Positions 31,437 to 45,200 are shown, counted from the stretch's first letter. The stretch is 64,000 bases of DNA from Hevea brasiliensis (GCF_030052815.1 NC_079498.1:67876992-67940991); one strand, 5' to 3'. Numbers and translations: made by a program. Notes: generated by a model from the letters alone, not told the origin.

Positions 31437-34400
31437 TGCCACACCTACTCCTCCGTAAGATGTAACATGATCCCATAATACACCTAATGAATTACCATAC
31501 TTCATCTAACGATAACCCATTAAATATACTACAAGGGATTTTAAAATAATTTTCATGAAATTAAATAGTGGTGGGAACGTTGAACATTTCTTAAAAAGCC
31601 TTTAAGTGAAATTTTGGTCATGGATAAAACCATCTATTAAAATCTGGTGTTACAAAAATTTTTTCGAAATTGCGGCAGAGTGCCAACTGTATTTTGAGAA
31701 AACAGTTTTTCAAATCTAAAAAGGAAAACACTCCCAATATGTTTTCTCAAATACAACTCCAATAAACTTCATTTCATCTCACAATTTAATCTCAATAATC
31801 AAATCAATTCATTTTCAAACCAACCTCATCATAAAAAAAACATTTCATTGATTACAAGACTCAAAAATTAATATTACAAAACCATAAAGGTAAATGAAAT
31901 CTTAAATTTACATTACAATGATTTGCATTTAATTATATACCAAAATATTTTATAAGAGTTTTTATACAACTGCTCAAATAATTTACATACATATTATTAC
32001 ATGCATACATCAAACCTATGTACATGGGTATACCTATGATATACCTGGAGCTGATTTGAATGTGTCTTCAAGGCGCAGCTACAGGAATTCTCACTCAAGT
32101 ACTCTATCCTTACTTTCACCTGTGACAGCATACAAAGCTATCGCTGAGTGGTGAACTCAATGGTGCACAACTATAACTTAAAACATAGTACAATATACCT
32201 TAGCAAAATTACAGCAAATAATTTGAAAATCTGGATACACATCAAATTTCAAAAATTAAAATATTCGTTGCCAATAATGTAAATCATTTGTATAAAATGA
32301 CTTTGATCACAAAATTCAATTTATCAAATCACAACTAAACATTTAAGGTAATTCCAGCAATTTATGGAAATAAAGATTAATTCCAATAAAATCAATTATG
32401 CATAAATCCCATTTGAAATCGAAATTCTTTACTATTTAAAAATCAATCTTCATCTCACTAACTATGCAAGACTAATCCGAAAGAGCCATCTCTGAGGTGA
32501 TTCTAACTCCTTATGGTCAGGGAGGTCGAATCGGATTCTAACTCCCTATGGTCGAGGAGGTCGAATCATCATGCACAGTACACATCACAATAATGAAACT
32601 TTCGAAAGGGCCATAACAAAAAACTTAGATCTAACCTCTAATCAGAGGAGAATCTAAGTCTGTGCACGTACCATGGTAATCAAAACAATGCTATCTCTAT
32701 TGTCTTCTCAACAAATGAGAGAGACGGGTAATAACCTAGTCAAGTATCTATAGTGAGATATAAAACAATATCATAAATCTCTTTATCCTTTTTCTGAGCA
32801 TAAATCACAACACAATTTTATTTCAAGTCAATTCCAATATCCAATAATTTTTATGCTTATCACAATTCAAAACATAAATTTGTATTTTTTTCATGCAAAT
32901 TGCCCATCACAATTCAAAGTATATTCTATCACAATTTTTCAAAACATAATTTATTCAATCCATAACAATGCTTAATACTTGTTGAAATACCATTTCACAA
33001 AGCTAAATTCATACATACTATAACAATTTCAATAATCATTGAATTAAATCCAATACTTGATAAACATAATACATAAGGAAAATACGTCATTTAGTCATAT
33101 GAAATTTTCAGAATAAAATCAATTAAAAACTAGTTGTGCACAAACCTCTTATGAGTCGCCTCTTGGCCTTGACTTAATGGGTCTTTTCCCTTCCCAGTGT
33201 CTTTTCTAATTAAAACACACAATTTAAAGTGTTTCAGTACTCATTTAAATTGTTTCTAATAATAAGGTTTAATAATTAAATTTTATTAATACTATTCATT
33301 TCTTTAGTCAACTTATAATGTTAACCTTTAATGCACACTAGGTGAATTAGTTTTAATATCACTAATATGTTCCATTTTACATTCCTCACATGTTGACATA
33401 TGTTGCCAATTTCATTTCAAAACTTATTGCATTTTATTGCAATTATTTAGATTTCATGGCCAATGTTTACTATCTATTGGACCAAGCTATAGTGTAAATT
33501 TAGTAGATTTCTCTTCATTAAATTGTTTCTTATTGTGTCTTCTTTAATTTCCTTTTTGAATCACTCTATTTGGAGTTGTATAACTTAAGTTATGGTTATT
33601 TAACCATAACTAGGTCAAAGTTAAAATTTGACTTCCTTATTAGGCATTTTTGGTTCTGAATTTACTAATTTATTTGGACTATTTGTAATCACATTGAGGT
33701 GTAGCATTCTTCATAAATATTGTTGTCCTATGTCTTAGGGATAACCAAAAATTTTATTTGTAATTTGTCAAGTCTTATAAAATTATCTATAGCCAAATTA
33801 TTGACTTAGACTCAAAGGTCTTATATTGGCATAGTCCTTAATTAGGTCAATGGATTTGACCTTAAATTCTGACCTTATACATTTATAATTTGAGGAAGTT
33901 GTTTAAAACAAAGTTTTAGGTCTCTTTCTTAGCTTTCCAAATTGGTATGGCTCATTTAAATTGGACACTTTTTGTGGGAGATATGCTTATTTGAATTTTC
34001 TGGATTTTATGGTCAAATGTGCCAATTCTAGATTTAGTGTGCCAACTTAATCAAGTTAATTGACCTAGTTCCCTTGATTTTTGGGTTTTGGTCAAATTAC
34101 TAATATTGTAGATCTATGTCTTATTGAAATTTTGGGACTAATTTCATGTCATTTGGAGTTCTATGGACCAAGTTATGGTCATTTTACTATTGCTGGTCAA
34201 GTTGCACTTATATTGCAAAGTTTAGGTCATTTTTAGGTGAAAGTCAATTCGGCCAGTTTTGTAACCCAAATTTGGCGATCATTTTGACTTGGTAATTGGC
34301 ATTCTGGGCTTGGTGGTCTTCACCAAAGTTGTAGCCCTATGTCTAAGCTTTCCGAAGGTATAAACTTAAGGTCATTTAGACCAATTTTGAATGAGTTATG

Positions 34401-34641
34401 GCCAAAATACTAACTATTATTCATATGGTCAAAACTCTGGGTTTTCATCCGGATTTAGGCAATCTTTTAGGTCACTTTTAGGCAAAATTTGGGCAACACT
34501 TCTACATGAAAGTTGGCCTATTTTGTATCTAGTTTTGCCTCCAATTGGTCTCATACTAATTGGGGTCACAATTTTATACTTATAGCTCAATTTAGCTACT
34601 GCCCTTGTATACTTTTCTCAACACCAACCACATACATTTTT
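31437..34641 (-). repeat. D 3' LTR, part 1
   Basis: From the LTR edge to the A3 insertion point. It shares the 'cctccgtaagatgtaacatgatccc' block with B1 (54347) and the double hairpin at 32119. From about 33540 it has the recurring LTR module 'tttttgaatcactctatttggag ... aagttatgg'. No genes. Confidence 0.85.
32119..32168 (-). other. Conserved LTR double hairpin (D)
   Basis: In sense, stem 1 is TTGAG...CTCAG (outer pair a U-G wobble). Stem 2 is GATAGC with GCTGTC around TTTGTAT. It lies 682 nt before the LTR 3' end. The sequence differs from family A but the arrangement is the same. Confidence 0.65.
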
Positions 34642-37389
34642 TGTGACACCCCGTACCCGTGTACAGTATACCCGAGTAAGTAATGCCACACAGTGTACCG
34701 GCACACTCTAATATACCTTAATTAATTTTCATCATAACTTTGAATATAACTTGTAAAATATAACTCATTTAAGTCATTTATTGAAATCATAATTTATTTG
34801 AGGTTCCGTAACTTTTAAAGAAAATCCGGCAGAGTACGGCTAAAAATGAAGAAAACAGTTCTTCGAAACCTGTGAAAAACACTTCCAATAAACAAATTCA
34901 TTCATTCTCAACTCCAATATCATCACAAAACTCAATATCAAGATCTCAACATTTCAATTCAATTCTCAATCATCCATCACATGTGATGATCACATATAAA
35001 TCATAAATAACCATTTACTTTTCCATTCACAAATACAATTTTCATAATTTACATAAACCTTAAGATACATTACACAAGTTTAATTACATATGAGAAAATC
35101 AAAATTAAGTTACAAAATGTCAAAATGACACCTAGTGTCCTACCAATGCACTGCAGAAGTTGAGGTGACACGGACACTGTGCAGAGTTGCAGGATGGACT
35201 CACCCAGTCTGTGGTCTACTGGGCTCACGATCTGTATCTCCAGTACCTACGCGTGGCAAAAGCAACGCGCTAAGCAATAATGCTTAGTGGTGCAATAATA
35301 TAATAAAAGAAAATAGCAAGAAATTAAATGTGTAGTGAATGTATATGTTTTATTTGTTTGGTATTTGTATATCATTTACTTTGTCCACTTTTATTCATTT
35401 GGTTGCCCCAAGTAACCTACACTAGACGACTGGACTGGATAACGGGTAAACTGGCACTGGGTATCTAGTACCTCGGGCCGTCACACCATCGGTCACATAT
35501 GCATCTCCCGGTGTGCAACAGAACAGCTACCAAGCTGTAAATAATCTCAGGCACAAGGCCAAATCTCAATGCAAAGTCAGAATGGCTAAAAGCCATGAAA
35601 TCACAGAATGGCATATTGCCATGTGCAGTACTGCTAACTGAACCCTATTGGCATGCCAAACTATCCAAACCAATCTTGTTAGGTATACTAGGGCATTCGA
35701 TACTTTAAAATTCTTCAATCTTTGACCATATCCAAACCCTATTGACCATATCTACAGTAACATAAATAGTAACTAGAGTCACTTGGTTGGATGGGTTCTG
35801 GCCATAACTTGGGGTGGGTTCCTTCATGAAAGTTGTTTGTCTATGTCTTAACTTGTTGCTGTAATAATTTCAGGTCAATTGACCAAATCTACAGTGAGTT
35901 ATGGCCAAATGAACAGTTACTGTTCATTTGTTCATTCTGCAGAATCAGTTGCAGGGTATCCGGATTGGGGCCAAGTTTTGGTCCTCTTGCTTTGGTCTTT
36001 TGGGCATGGTTTCTTCAGCAAAAATGTGCCATTATAAGCCTAGTTTCATGTCCAATTGGCCAAACACCAATTGGACCAACACAGCCCAAGTTATGGCAGT
36101 CCAAGTGGACTGAATTTTCAGTCCCTCTGCTGCTGTCCTAGGGTAGCCTACATCTTCACTTTGCAATCCTATTTTTCAGTCCAAATTGTGCTCAACTTAC
36201 CTAAAATAGTCATTAATTGACCATTAAAATGTTCTCTAACAATTTCCTAAGCCAAGTCAATCTTTCACTTCTCAAAACCCTAATGTCCAATTCAAATTAC
36301 ACATAAACATTAATTAGCATACTAGTTCAACATCCATGCATATTCATACCTTAAACATCATTTCTAGCCACTCTAAGTTCATTAAAACAATCAAACTCAT
36401 CCTTCCTTAGGGCTGCCAAAAATTGAAGATACCCTAACATATATGATTTACTTCAAATTCTTACAATTTCTTGTCTTAAAATGATGCTCTAACAAGGATT
36501 AAAGGAGTGAGAGTGAAAGTATAGCACTAACATTGAATAGGGCAGATTTTTCCCAACTCAAAACTTCACTTTCCTTCACTTTCTAGGCTTCCAAAAGGTT
36601 GTTTAAGGTGTGGGGTAAAATTTTAATGAAGAGAGGTTAGGGTTTTGTGGTGAAACAAAGGGAGAAATAAAGCTTGAGTTGCAAAATCAATGGAGGTTTG
36701 GCTAGCTTGGATTTCGGCTGGTTTGGGAGGAAGAAGAATGCAGCTGCATTTTTGTTTATTTTGGTCTTCATTTAGTCTATTTTATTGGTTATTTAAATGG
36801 TAGTTTAAAGGTGATTGGTGGTGGCTTTTTAATGACATCACCTTATGTCATAATTAAGCCTTTTTCTTCATTTTCTTTTCTTTTCTTCACTACTCATTTC
36901 CAATTTAATTTCTAGTAATGTTTATTCATATTTTATGTCATATTAATTATTTACTCAATTGGACAAGTCGGCCAAAAATCACCTCTAAAGGCGAAATGAC
37001 CAAAATGCCCTCCGTTTGGCTTAACGGGTCAAAATTGTCTGTACTGATTGAAAATTTTTTCTAGGTATTTTCTTGGCATTCTAATGCCTTGGGAACCTCA
37101 ATAACCCTTCTCTGGAGTCACAAAAATTATTTTATAATTTTTCCCTGGTCTAGGGCTCTCGCTATGCGAGAACCGCAACTTCCCTCCGTTTACCCTCGCT
37201 AAGGCACCATTGCTTAACTTGGTTGTATTTTATTTCTAAAATTTTTACTAAATTTTTCTTATTAATATTTGAGTTAATTATGGTTTCTGACTTTAGTTTA
37301 AATATTTTTCCGGACATTCTAGCTGTCCGGACCGACACAGGTCACCAGAACAGTAGGATGTACGGAGTGGTTACCGAGAGGGTGTTACA
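34642..37389 (-). repeat. A3 3' LTR (2748 bp, internal deletion)
   Basis: Collinear with 42227-45326 except that about 350 bp are missing at about 35733-35750, where 'gaccatatc' appears twice around a 'caaaccctatt' filler. Confidence 0.93.
35246..35293 (-). other. Conserved LTR double hairpin (A3 3' LTR)
   Basis: Perfect stem 1 (CTAAGCA with TGCTTAG) and stem 2 (CGCGTTGC with GCCACGCG, one mismatch). It lies 604 nt before the LTR 3' end. Confidence 0.75.
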
Positions 37390-37390
37390 A

Positions 37391-37402
37391 CTCTTCCCCT
37401 CT
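37391..37402 (-). other. Polypurine tract (A3)
   Basis: In sense, AGAGGGGAAGAG, identical to A2. Confidence 0.9.
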
Positions 37403-38760
37403 AATTTAAATTTCGTCCTCGAAATTTACCTGATGCAAACAGTTGAGGGAACTGTTGCCTCATCGTTTCTTCACTTTCCCAAGTTGCCTCCTCGGTGTTG
37501 TGGTGCCTCCAAAGCACTTTCACCAGTGGAATCTGCTTGTTCCTTAATTCTTTTACTTCCCGAGCTAGGATCCGTAGAGGTTCTTCTTCATATGTCAAAT
37601 CCGGTTGTATTTCAATTTCTTCTCTGGAGATGACATGTGAAGGGTATGAGCGATATCTTCTAAGCATGGACACGTGGAACACATTGTGGATCTTGTCCAG
37701 CTCTGGTGGTAAAGCTAGCCTATAGGCCACTGGACCCACACGTTCAATGACTTCATATGGGCCAATGAACCTAGGGCTCAACTTACCTTTCCTTCCAAAC
37801 CTCAATACCTTCTTCCATGGTGACACCTTGAGGAACACTTTGTCGCCAACCCCATATTCTATTTCTTTTCTCTTCAGGTCGGCATAAGATTTACATGCAT
37901 GCGAGGCAACCTTTAAGTTGGCTTTGTTTGATTTCACCTTCTCCTCAGCCTGTTTCACGTGTGCAGCCCTACCGTTGTCTTCGCCCAATTCAGTCCAAGG
38001 CCTGCTGAGTTCTACATTTTCTCCCATACAGTGCTTCATATGGGGCCATTTGGATGCTAGCTTGGTAGCTATTGTTGTATGCAAATTCTGCCAGTGGGAG
38101 GTATCTATCCCAACTTCCCTCAAATTCAATGACACAACTCCTCAAAGATATCCTCAAGGACTCGACATATATTTCATGTTATTGTTATCATTTCAGTTCA
38201 ATATTTGTATTAATTCAATTGGTTCAATTGTTTACAGATTACTCTTTACGATTGCCCATCCGTCGAGGATGGAAAGGCACATCTTTGAAGTGGAGTTGTG
38301 TACCTAAGGACTCATGCAACTTCTTCCAAAATCTCGATGTAAACCTTGGGTCTCGATCGGATATGATGGAAAGTGGAATTCCATGCGATCTAACTATCTC
38401 ACCGATATACAATTACGCTAACTTTTCCGGTGAGTAGTCGGTCCTAATCGGCGAGAAAGTGTCTTGACTTTGTCAATCTATCAACTATCACCCATCTTGC
38501 ATCATGTTTCTTCCGGTGAGAGGTAGACCACTTACAAAATCCATGGTGACCCGATCCCATTTCCATTCGGCTATGCGTATAGTGTAAGCAAACTGATGGA
38601 ACTTGATGTTCTGCCTTGACTTGCGACATGTTAAGCATTTAGTCACATAGTCACTATGTCCTTCTTCATACCGTGCCACCAATCTGAAGCTTCGGATCAT
38701 GATACATCTTTGTACTTCCAGGTGCATAGCATATACATGGTGTGTGCCTCTTTTAAAATC
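37401..38760 (-). pseudogene. A3 integrase and chromodomain, frame-broken
   Basis: Integrase joins the DNA copy to the chromosome, and the chromodomain-like tail probably guides site choice. The C-terminal part is open at 38135-37401: the VFLKVSPWKKVLRFGRKGK segment, FIGPYEVIERVG near 37740-37770, VSMLRRYRS near 37650-37675, and the tail VKVLWRHHNTEEATWESEE near 37465-37525. The upstream core (38160-38760) is scattered over frames: the zinc-finger Cys pair near 38610-38630, [15 protein letters not shown] near 38525-38565, VIVDRLTKS near 38470-38500. Many breaks fall on CAG/CTG-type differences from A2 (for example tcggcgagaaag against tggcagaaag), so some may not be real. Confidence 0.82.
38162..38235 (-). 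other. Integrase intron, A3 copy (splice sites blurred)
   Basis: 74-nt counterpart of 22522-22596. In sense, GTAAACAATTGAACC ... ATATATGTCGAGTCC. The acceptor CAG reads CGA and the exon CCAG before the donor is lost, as expected from the CAG-type alteration. Confidence 0.65.
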
Positions 38761-38778
38761 TTGGTCTTCAATTCCCCA

Positions 38779-39354
38779 TCATCCGTACACAGTCTTACTT
38801 TGTAAATCTGTGCACCCATCTGTTTTCACCCCATAATCAGTTGCTTTTCCCTCTGAGATCTTGCTCATAATAGCCATTAACTTTTCATCTGCCTTTTGCC
38901 CATCTAAAATCTGCTGTAGCAGGTTTGGCCTCACTTGCAACTCAGCCAAAATAGCTCCATCTCGAATCAAAGATAGACGGGCATTCAATAATCTCAAGGC
39001 TGTCATGGATTTTCTGCTCAAAGCATCAGCAACTACATTTACCTTCCCAGGATGGTAGTCAATTACATAGTCATAGTCCTTCAGGAACTCAATCCATCGC
39101 CTCTGTCTAAGGTTGAGCTCCTTCTGGGTTGGCAAGTATTTTAGGCTTTTGTGGTCCATGTAAATGTAACACTTTTCACCATACAAGTAATGCCTCCATA
39201 TCTTCAGTGCGAAGATAATTGCTGCAAGCTCTAGATCATGGGTAGGGTAATTTTGTTCATGTGGCCTTAGCTGCCTGGAAGCATAGGTGACCACCTTTCC
39301 CTCTTGCATCAATACACACCCTAACCCATTATGAGAAGCATCACTATAGACCAC
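38779..39354 (-). pseudogene. A3 RNase H and connection region
   Basis: Open segment (191 codons) in a frame different from the RT ORF; the break lies around 39360-39390. It shows [46 protein letters not shown] and [10 protein letters not shown], the conserved Ty3 RNase H blocks that remove RNA from the hybrid. It then runs into the integrase N-terminal leader ([12 protein letters not shown]). The first residues overlap the RT ORF in another frame. A one- or two-base error near 39370 would account for the separation. Confidence 0.85.
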
Positions 39355-40805
39355 GAAGTCCTTTCACGACCTTTGTTGTGTGCTGCTGGTGCCTCTGTCA
39401 ACATAGCCTTTAACCTCTCAAAACTGGTCTGACACTTGTCATTCCAGTCAAATTTGACATTCTTATGTAACAACCTGGTCATTGGAGCAGCTATTAAGGA
39501 AAATCCCTTCACAAATCTCCTGTAATACCCAGCTAGCCCCAAGAAGCTTCTGACCTCAGTTGTATTCCTGGCAGGCTTCCATTCCATCACTGCTTCTATT
39601 TTCTTGGGATCCACCCTAATCCCATCAGCTGACACTATGTGTCCAAGGAATGCAATCTCATTTAACCAGAAGTCACACTTGGACAACTTAGCATACAGCT
39701 CCTTTTCTCTCAGGGTTTGCAGAACAATCCTCAAATGCTCATCATGTTCTTCCTTGGTCTTGGAATACACCAAAATATCATCAATAAAGACCACTACGAA
39801 CCGATCTAAGTATGGATGGAAGATACGGTTCATAAGGTCCATGAATGCCGCTGGTGCATTTGGTAGGCCAAAGGGCATCACCAGAAACTCATAATGCCCG
39901 TACCGGGTCCTGAATGCAGTCTTTGGCACATCTGCATCCTTTACTCTCAACTGATGATACCCTGATCTGAGATCAATCTTAGAAAATACTCCTGCTCCCT
40001 TCAACTGATCAAACAGATCATCAATTCTAGGCAACGGATATTTATTTTTCACTGTCACTTTATTCAACTGCCGGTAATCAATGCATAGCCTCAAAGTCCC
40101 ATCCTTCTTTTTCACAAACAGCACTGGCGCTCCCCATGGTGACACACTGGGGCGTATGAACCCCTTATCAAGCAACTCTTGCAACTGAGTTTTCAACTCC
40201 CTCAATTTAGTGGGTGCCATCCTATAAGGAGCAATGGAAATGGGTGCTGTTCTCGGCAGTGTTTCAATAGCAAACTCGACTTCCCTTTCTGGTGGCAAAC
40301 CAGGCAACTCTTCAGGAAATACCTCTGGGAAGTCTCTCACTGTGGGTATACCACTCAGGTTTGGCTTAGCCTGCCTAGTATCCACCACATGTGCCAGGTA
40401 GGCTTCACAGCCTTTTCTCATCATTCGTCTTGCAACTATGGCTGAGATAACATTGGACAAGAAATCTGTCCTTTCACCCACAACAGTGATCTCATTACCC
40501 TCAGAAGTTTTCAAAGAAATTCTCTTCAATTTGCAATCAACTATTGCCTGATGACGTGACAACCAGTCCATTCCCAAAATCACGTCAAACTCGTGGAAGG
40601 GCAACTCAATCAGGTCTGCCAAGAATTCACACCCTTGAATCCTTAACGGGCAACCCTTGTACACTTTGTTCACCACTACACTATGGCCTAATGGGTTAGT
40701 GACCAGAATGTCTTGGTCACTCTCCCCTACTAGTATCCCCCTTTCTACGGGTAGGTTGATGCAGATATATGAATGAGTGGATCCTGGATCCACCAATGCA
40801 TGCAC
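39321..40805 (-). CDS. pol: A3 protease-reverse transcriptase ORF (open block of pol)
   Basis: The longest open reading frame in the window (494 codons). The aspartic protease site VDPGSTHSY is near residues 5-13 and [10 protein letters not shown] near 79-88. A linker with the [21 protein letters not shown] signature leads to [24 protein letters not shown], then [15 protein letters not shown], then [17 protein letters not shown], then the catalytic FIDDILVYS near residues 336-344, then [16 protein letters not shown] in the thumb. No stop interrupts it, so the catalytic centre looks intact. The ORF start is only the first Met after the upstream break; the true protein is a gag-pol polyprotein. 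The last ~15 residues after EAPA are out of frame with the family. Confidence 0.9.
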   Translation of the reverse strand: MHALVDPGSTHSYICINLPVERGILVGESDQDILVTNPLGHSVVVNKVYKGCPLRIQGCEFLADLIELPFHEFDVILGMDWLSRHQAIVDCKLKRISLKTSEGNEITVVGERTDFLSNVISAIVARRMMRKGCEAYLAHVVDTRQAKPNLSGIPTVRDFPEVFPEELPGLPPEREVEFAIETLPRTAPISIAPYRMAPTKLRELKTQLQELLDKGFIRPSVSPWGAPVLFVKKKDGTLRLCIDYRQLNKVTVKNKYPLPRIDDLFDQLKGAGVFSKIDLRSGYHQLRVKDADVPKTAFRTRYGHYEFLVMPFGLPNAPAAFMDLMNRIFHPYLDRFVVVFIDDILVYSKTKEEHDEHLRIVLQTLREKELYAKLSKCDFWLNEIAFLGHIVSADGIRVDPKKIEAVMEWKPARNTTEVRSFLGLAGYYRRFVKGFSLIAAPMTRLLHKNVKFDWNDKCQTSFERLKAMLTEAPAAHNKGRERTSWSIVMLLIMG

Positions 40806-42099
40806 AGGTGTAGTGTAGAGGGAGAACGTACCCCTGATGACGTCCGGGCCATCTTGCTCCTCCTGAGCTCTCAGGGCATAATTTACGCGGGTGGTCCATT
40901 ATCCGCCTCTCTGCGCTCGATCTGAGCCTGCAGCCTCTGTGATGGTCCTCTTGTGTCGATTTGCAGTTTTCTACCTCTTTGCGGTGCGGAGCAGTGCATG
41001 CGCTTGTGTTGGAGTAGCTGTAGTAGTTCTATGTGGGCAGTTCCTCAGCTGATGCTCTATCGACCCACATCTTAAACAGGCACGATTACTCTCAACACTC
41101 TCCCTTGTGCCATTTCGCATGGTGTGGACATGCGAGAAGATGTTGGGGCTGGTCCCTGAACCCCATCCTGAGAGGCGCCCGATGGTGTGGACTGACCTCT
41201 CCTAGGGGTGAACTGTGGCCTGGGCCCCTGAGATTGATCCTGACCTTGTGGCTGACCTGAACTCTGTGCAGGTGGACCCTTGAACTTCTTCCCAAATGTA
41301 GGAGCTGAACTAGACTGACCTGGGCCCCTCTTCTGCTGTCTTTCCCTTCTAGTCTGCTCACTGATTCTTACTTTTTCAACCTTTATTGCAGCTCCACTAA
41401 TTTGGTAAATTCTGTGATTCCCAAGGCAGTGAGCTGGATCTTGATGTTGTCATTTAGTCCCTCTTCAAATCTCTTACATCTTTCTGCTTCATTAGGGACT
41501 ATCTCCCTTCCATAACGGCTCAATCGGACAAATTCCTTCTCATATTCGGCCACTGACAACTGTCTCTGCCTCAGGTTAATAAACTCTCTTCTTCTCTCTT
41601 CTAGGTATACAGTACCCACATATTTCTTCTTGAACTCGGAGAGAAAGAAGTCCCAAGTTACAGCTTCTGGCTGCACTTCACTAGACACTGTGTCCCACCA
41701 TTCATAGGCATCATCTTGTAACAGAGATATGGCAGCTTCCAGGTTTTGCTCTGGAGTGCAGTGGAGTTGTTTTAGAACTCTGCCCGTTCTGTTCAACCAA
41801 TTTTCGGCTGCAACAGAGTCATCTTCTCTCTTACCATAGAAGTCCACTGCTCCAAACTTCCTTAGCCTTTCCAGATGTGATTTCTGCTGTGGAGCTGGTG
41901 GTGGTGGTGGTGGTGCTGGCATTACCCCGGCCATTTGTCTAAAGAAGTCGGCCATTTGTTGGAACATGGCCTGTGGAGGCTGAGCAGGCTCTGCTTGAGC
42001 TGGCGAAGCAGATTCTCTCATACCCCCAGTCTCAGCTGCTGCAGGTGGAGCATGACTCTCCACTTCCTCCTCGACTGCTCTCTGAGATGAAGGGTCCAT
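40806..42099 (-). pseudogene. gag: A3 gag and gag-protease junction
   Basis: Start codon at 42099-42097. The N-terminus is acidic, then a polyproline run (near residues 80-87), then the gag core (LERLRKFGAVDFYGKRED; LLQDDAYEWWD; EFVRLSRYGREIVPNE). The frame is open for 238 codons to 41383, where one base is missing relative to A1 (gtggagctg against gtggaagctg). The remainder, with basic linker and zinc knuckle near 41040-41085, is present in a shifted frame. Several knuckle and junction changes (40880-41170) again fall at CAG/CTG sites. Confidence 0.87.
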
Positions 42100-42209
42100 A
42101 TCCTATTCAAAATAAGAAAAATAAATAGATCTGCATTAGTGTCACATCGACTCTTATAAATGCAATGCATGGTATGGACTCAATCTAGGCCCAGAAACGC
42201 CTAAACCGT

Positions 42210-42221
42210 GCTCTGATACCA
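42210..42221 (-). other. Primer binding site, tRNA-iMet type (A3)
   Basis: GCTCTGATACCA on the + strand, five bases from the LTR edge at 42227. Confidence 0.95.
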
Positions 42222-42226
42222 CTAAA

Positions 42227-45200
42227 TGTGACACCCCGTACCCGTGTACAGTATACCCGAGTAAGTAATGCCACACGGTGTACCGGCACACTCTAATATA
42301 CCTTAATTAATTTTCATCATAACTTTGAATATAACTTGTAAAATATAACTCATTTAAGTCATTTATTGAAATCATAATTTATTTGAGGTTCCGTAACTTT
42401 TAAAGAAAATCCGGCAGAGTACCGGCTAAAAATGAAGAAAACAGTTCTTCGGAACCTGTGAAAAACACTTCCAATAAACAAATTCATTCATTCTCAACTC
42501 CAATATCATCACAAAACTCAATATCAAGATCTCAACATTTCAATTCAATTCTCAATCATCCATCACATGTGATGATCACATATAAATCATAAATAACCAT
42601 TTACTTTTCCATTCACAAATACAATTTTCATAATTTACATAAACCTTAAGATACATTACACAAGTTTAATTACATATGAGAAAATCAAAATTAAGTTACA
42701 AAATGTCAAAATGACACCTAGTGTCCTACCAATGCACTGCAGAAGTTGAGGTGACACGGATCGTGCAGAGTGCAGGATGGACTCACCCGATCACGTGGTC
42801 TCTTGGGCTCACGATCGGTATCTCCAGTACCTACGCGTGGCAAAGCAACGCGCTAAGCAATAATGCTTAGTGGTGCAATAATATAATAAAAGAAAATAGC
42901 AAGAAATTAAATGTGTAGTGAATGTATATGTTTTATTTGTTTGGTATTTGTATATCATTTACTTTGTCCACTTTTATTCATTTGGTTGCCCCAAGTAACC
43001 TACACTAGACGACTGGACTGGATAACGGGTAAACTGGCACTGGGTATCTAGTACCTCGGGCCGTCACACCATCGGTCACATATGCATCTCCCGGTGTGCA
43101 ACAGAACAGCTACCAAGCTGTAAATAATCTCAGGCACAAGGCCAAATCTCAATGCAAAGTTAGAATGGCTAAAAGCCATGAAATCACATAATGGCATATT
43201 GTCATGTGCAGTACTGCTAACTGAACCCTATTGGCATGCCAAACTATCCAAACCAATCTTGTTAGGTATACTAGGGCATTCGATACTTTAAAATTCTTCA
43301 ATCTTTGAATTTCAAGTTTCGGTGTTACTATTCACCTCTATGGTCAACTAAAATGTTGACTTTTGGATAGAAAATAGGTGTATTGGTTTTAACACCCCAA
43401 ACATACCACATTTTGTATTTAAAACTTGTTGGAATTGATTGTCATTTCCATTTCTCAACTTAAATCTAATAGGGCAGAAATTTCAGTTTTTGAGACCCAA
43501 CTTTACTGTTCCATTGGACACTGTTGCAATGGGAATTTGAAGAAATGGAAAACATGAAAATTGTTCCTTATTTTGTCTAGTTGAATTTCCTTTTTTGAAT
43601 CACTCCATTTGGAGTTTTGTAGCTCTAGATATGGTCCAAAAACCACAGCTGGCCGGATTGCCAGTCTGCAGAATTGACCATATCTACAGTAACATAAACA
43701 GTAAATAGAGTCACTTGGTTGGATGGGTTCTGGACATAATTTGGGGTGGATTCCTTCATGAAAGTTGTTTTTCTATGTCTTAACTTGTTGCTGTAAAAAT
43801 TTCAGGTCAATTGACCAAATCTACAGTGAGTTATGGCTAAATGAACAGTTACTGTTCATTTGTTCATTCTGCAAAATCAGTTGCAGGGTATCCGGATTGG
43901 GGCCAAGTTTTGGTCCTCTTGCTTTGGTCTTTTGGGCATGGTTTCTTCAGCAAAAATGTGCCATTATAAGCCTAGTTTCATGTCCAATTGGCCAAACACC
44001 AATTGGACCAACACAGCCCAAGTTATGGCAGTCCAAGTGGACTGAATTTTTAGTCCCTCTGCTGCTGTCCTAGGGCAGCCTACATCTTCACTTTGCAATC
44101 CTATTTTTCAGTCCAAATTGTGCTCAACTTACCTAAAATAGTCATTAATTGACCATTAAAATGTTCTCTAACAATTTCCTAAGCCAAGTCAATCTTTCAC
44201 TTCTCAAAACCCTAATGTCCAATTCAAATTACACATAAACCTTAATTAGCATACTAGTTCAACATCCATGCATATTCATACCTTAAACATCATTTCTAGC
44301 CACTCTAAGTTCATTAAAACAATCAAACTCATCCTTCCTTAGGGCTGCCGAAAATTGAAGATACCCTAACATATATGATTTACTTCAAATTCTTACAATT
44401 TCTTGTCTTAAAATGATGCTCTAACAAGGATTAAAGGAGTGAGAGTGAAAGTATAGCACTAACATTGAATAGGGCAGATTTTTCCCAACTCAAAACTTCA
44501 CTTTCCTTCACTTTCTAGGCTGCCAAAAGGTTGTTTAAGGTGTGGGGTAAAATTTTAATGAAGAGAGATTAGGGTTTTGTGGTGAAACAAAGGGAGAAAT
44601 AAAGCTTGAGTTGCAAAATCAATAGAGGTTTGGCTAGCTTGGATTTCGGCTGGTTTGGGAGGAAGAAGAAGGCAGCTGCATTTTTGTTTATTTTGGTCTT
44701 CATTTAGTCTATTTTATTGGTTATTTAAATGGTAGTTTAAAGGTGATTGGTGGTGGCTTTTTAATGACATCACCTTATGTCATAATTAAGCCTTTTTCTT
44801 CATTTTCTTTTCTTTTCTTCACTACTCATTTCCAATTTAATTTCTAGTAATGTTTATTCATATTTTATGTCATATTAATTATTTACTCAATTGGACAAGT
44901 CGGCCAAAAATCACCTCTAAAGGCGAAATGACCAAAATGCCCTCCGTTTGGCTTAACGGGTCAAAATTGTCTGTACCGATTGAAAATTTATTCTAGGTAT
45001 TTTCTTGGCATTATAATGCCATGGGAACCTCAATAACCCTTCTCTGGAGTCCCAAAAATTATTTTATAATTTTTCCCCCGGGTCTAGGGCTCCTCGTTGC
45101 GAGAACCGCAACTTCCCTCTGGTTTACCCCTCGCTAAGGCACCGGCTCGTTTAAGTTGGTTGTATTTTATTTCTAAAATTTTTACTAAATTTTTCTTATT

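Noticed and set aside
35833..36141. 102-codon ORF starting MFVYVLTCCC, also at 43765
   Set aside because: Lies antisense in A3 LTR module repeats; conserved only because the LTRs are copies.
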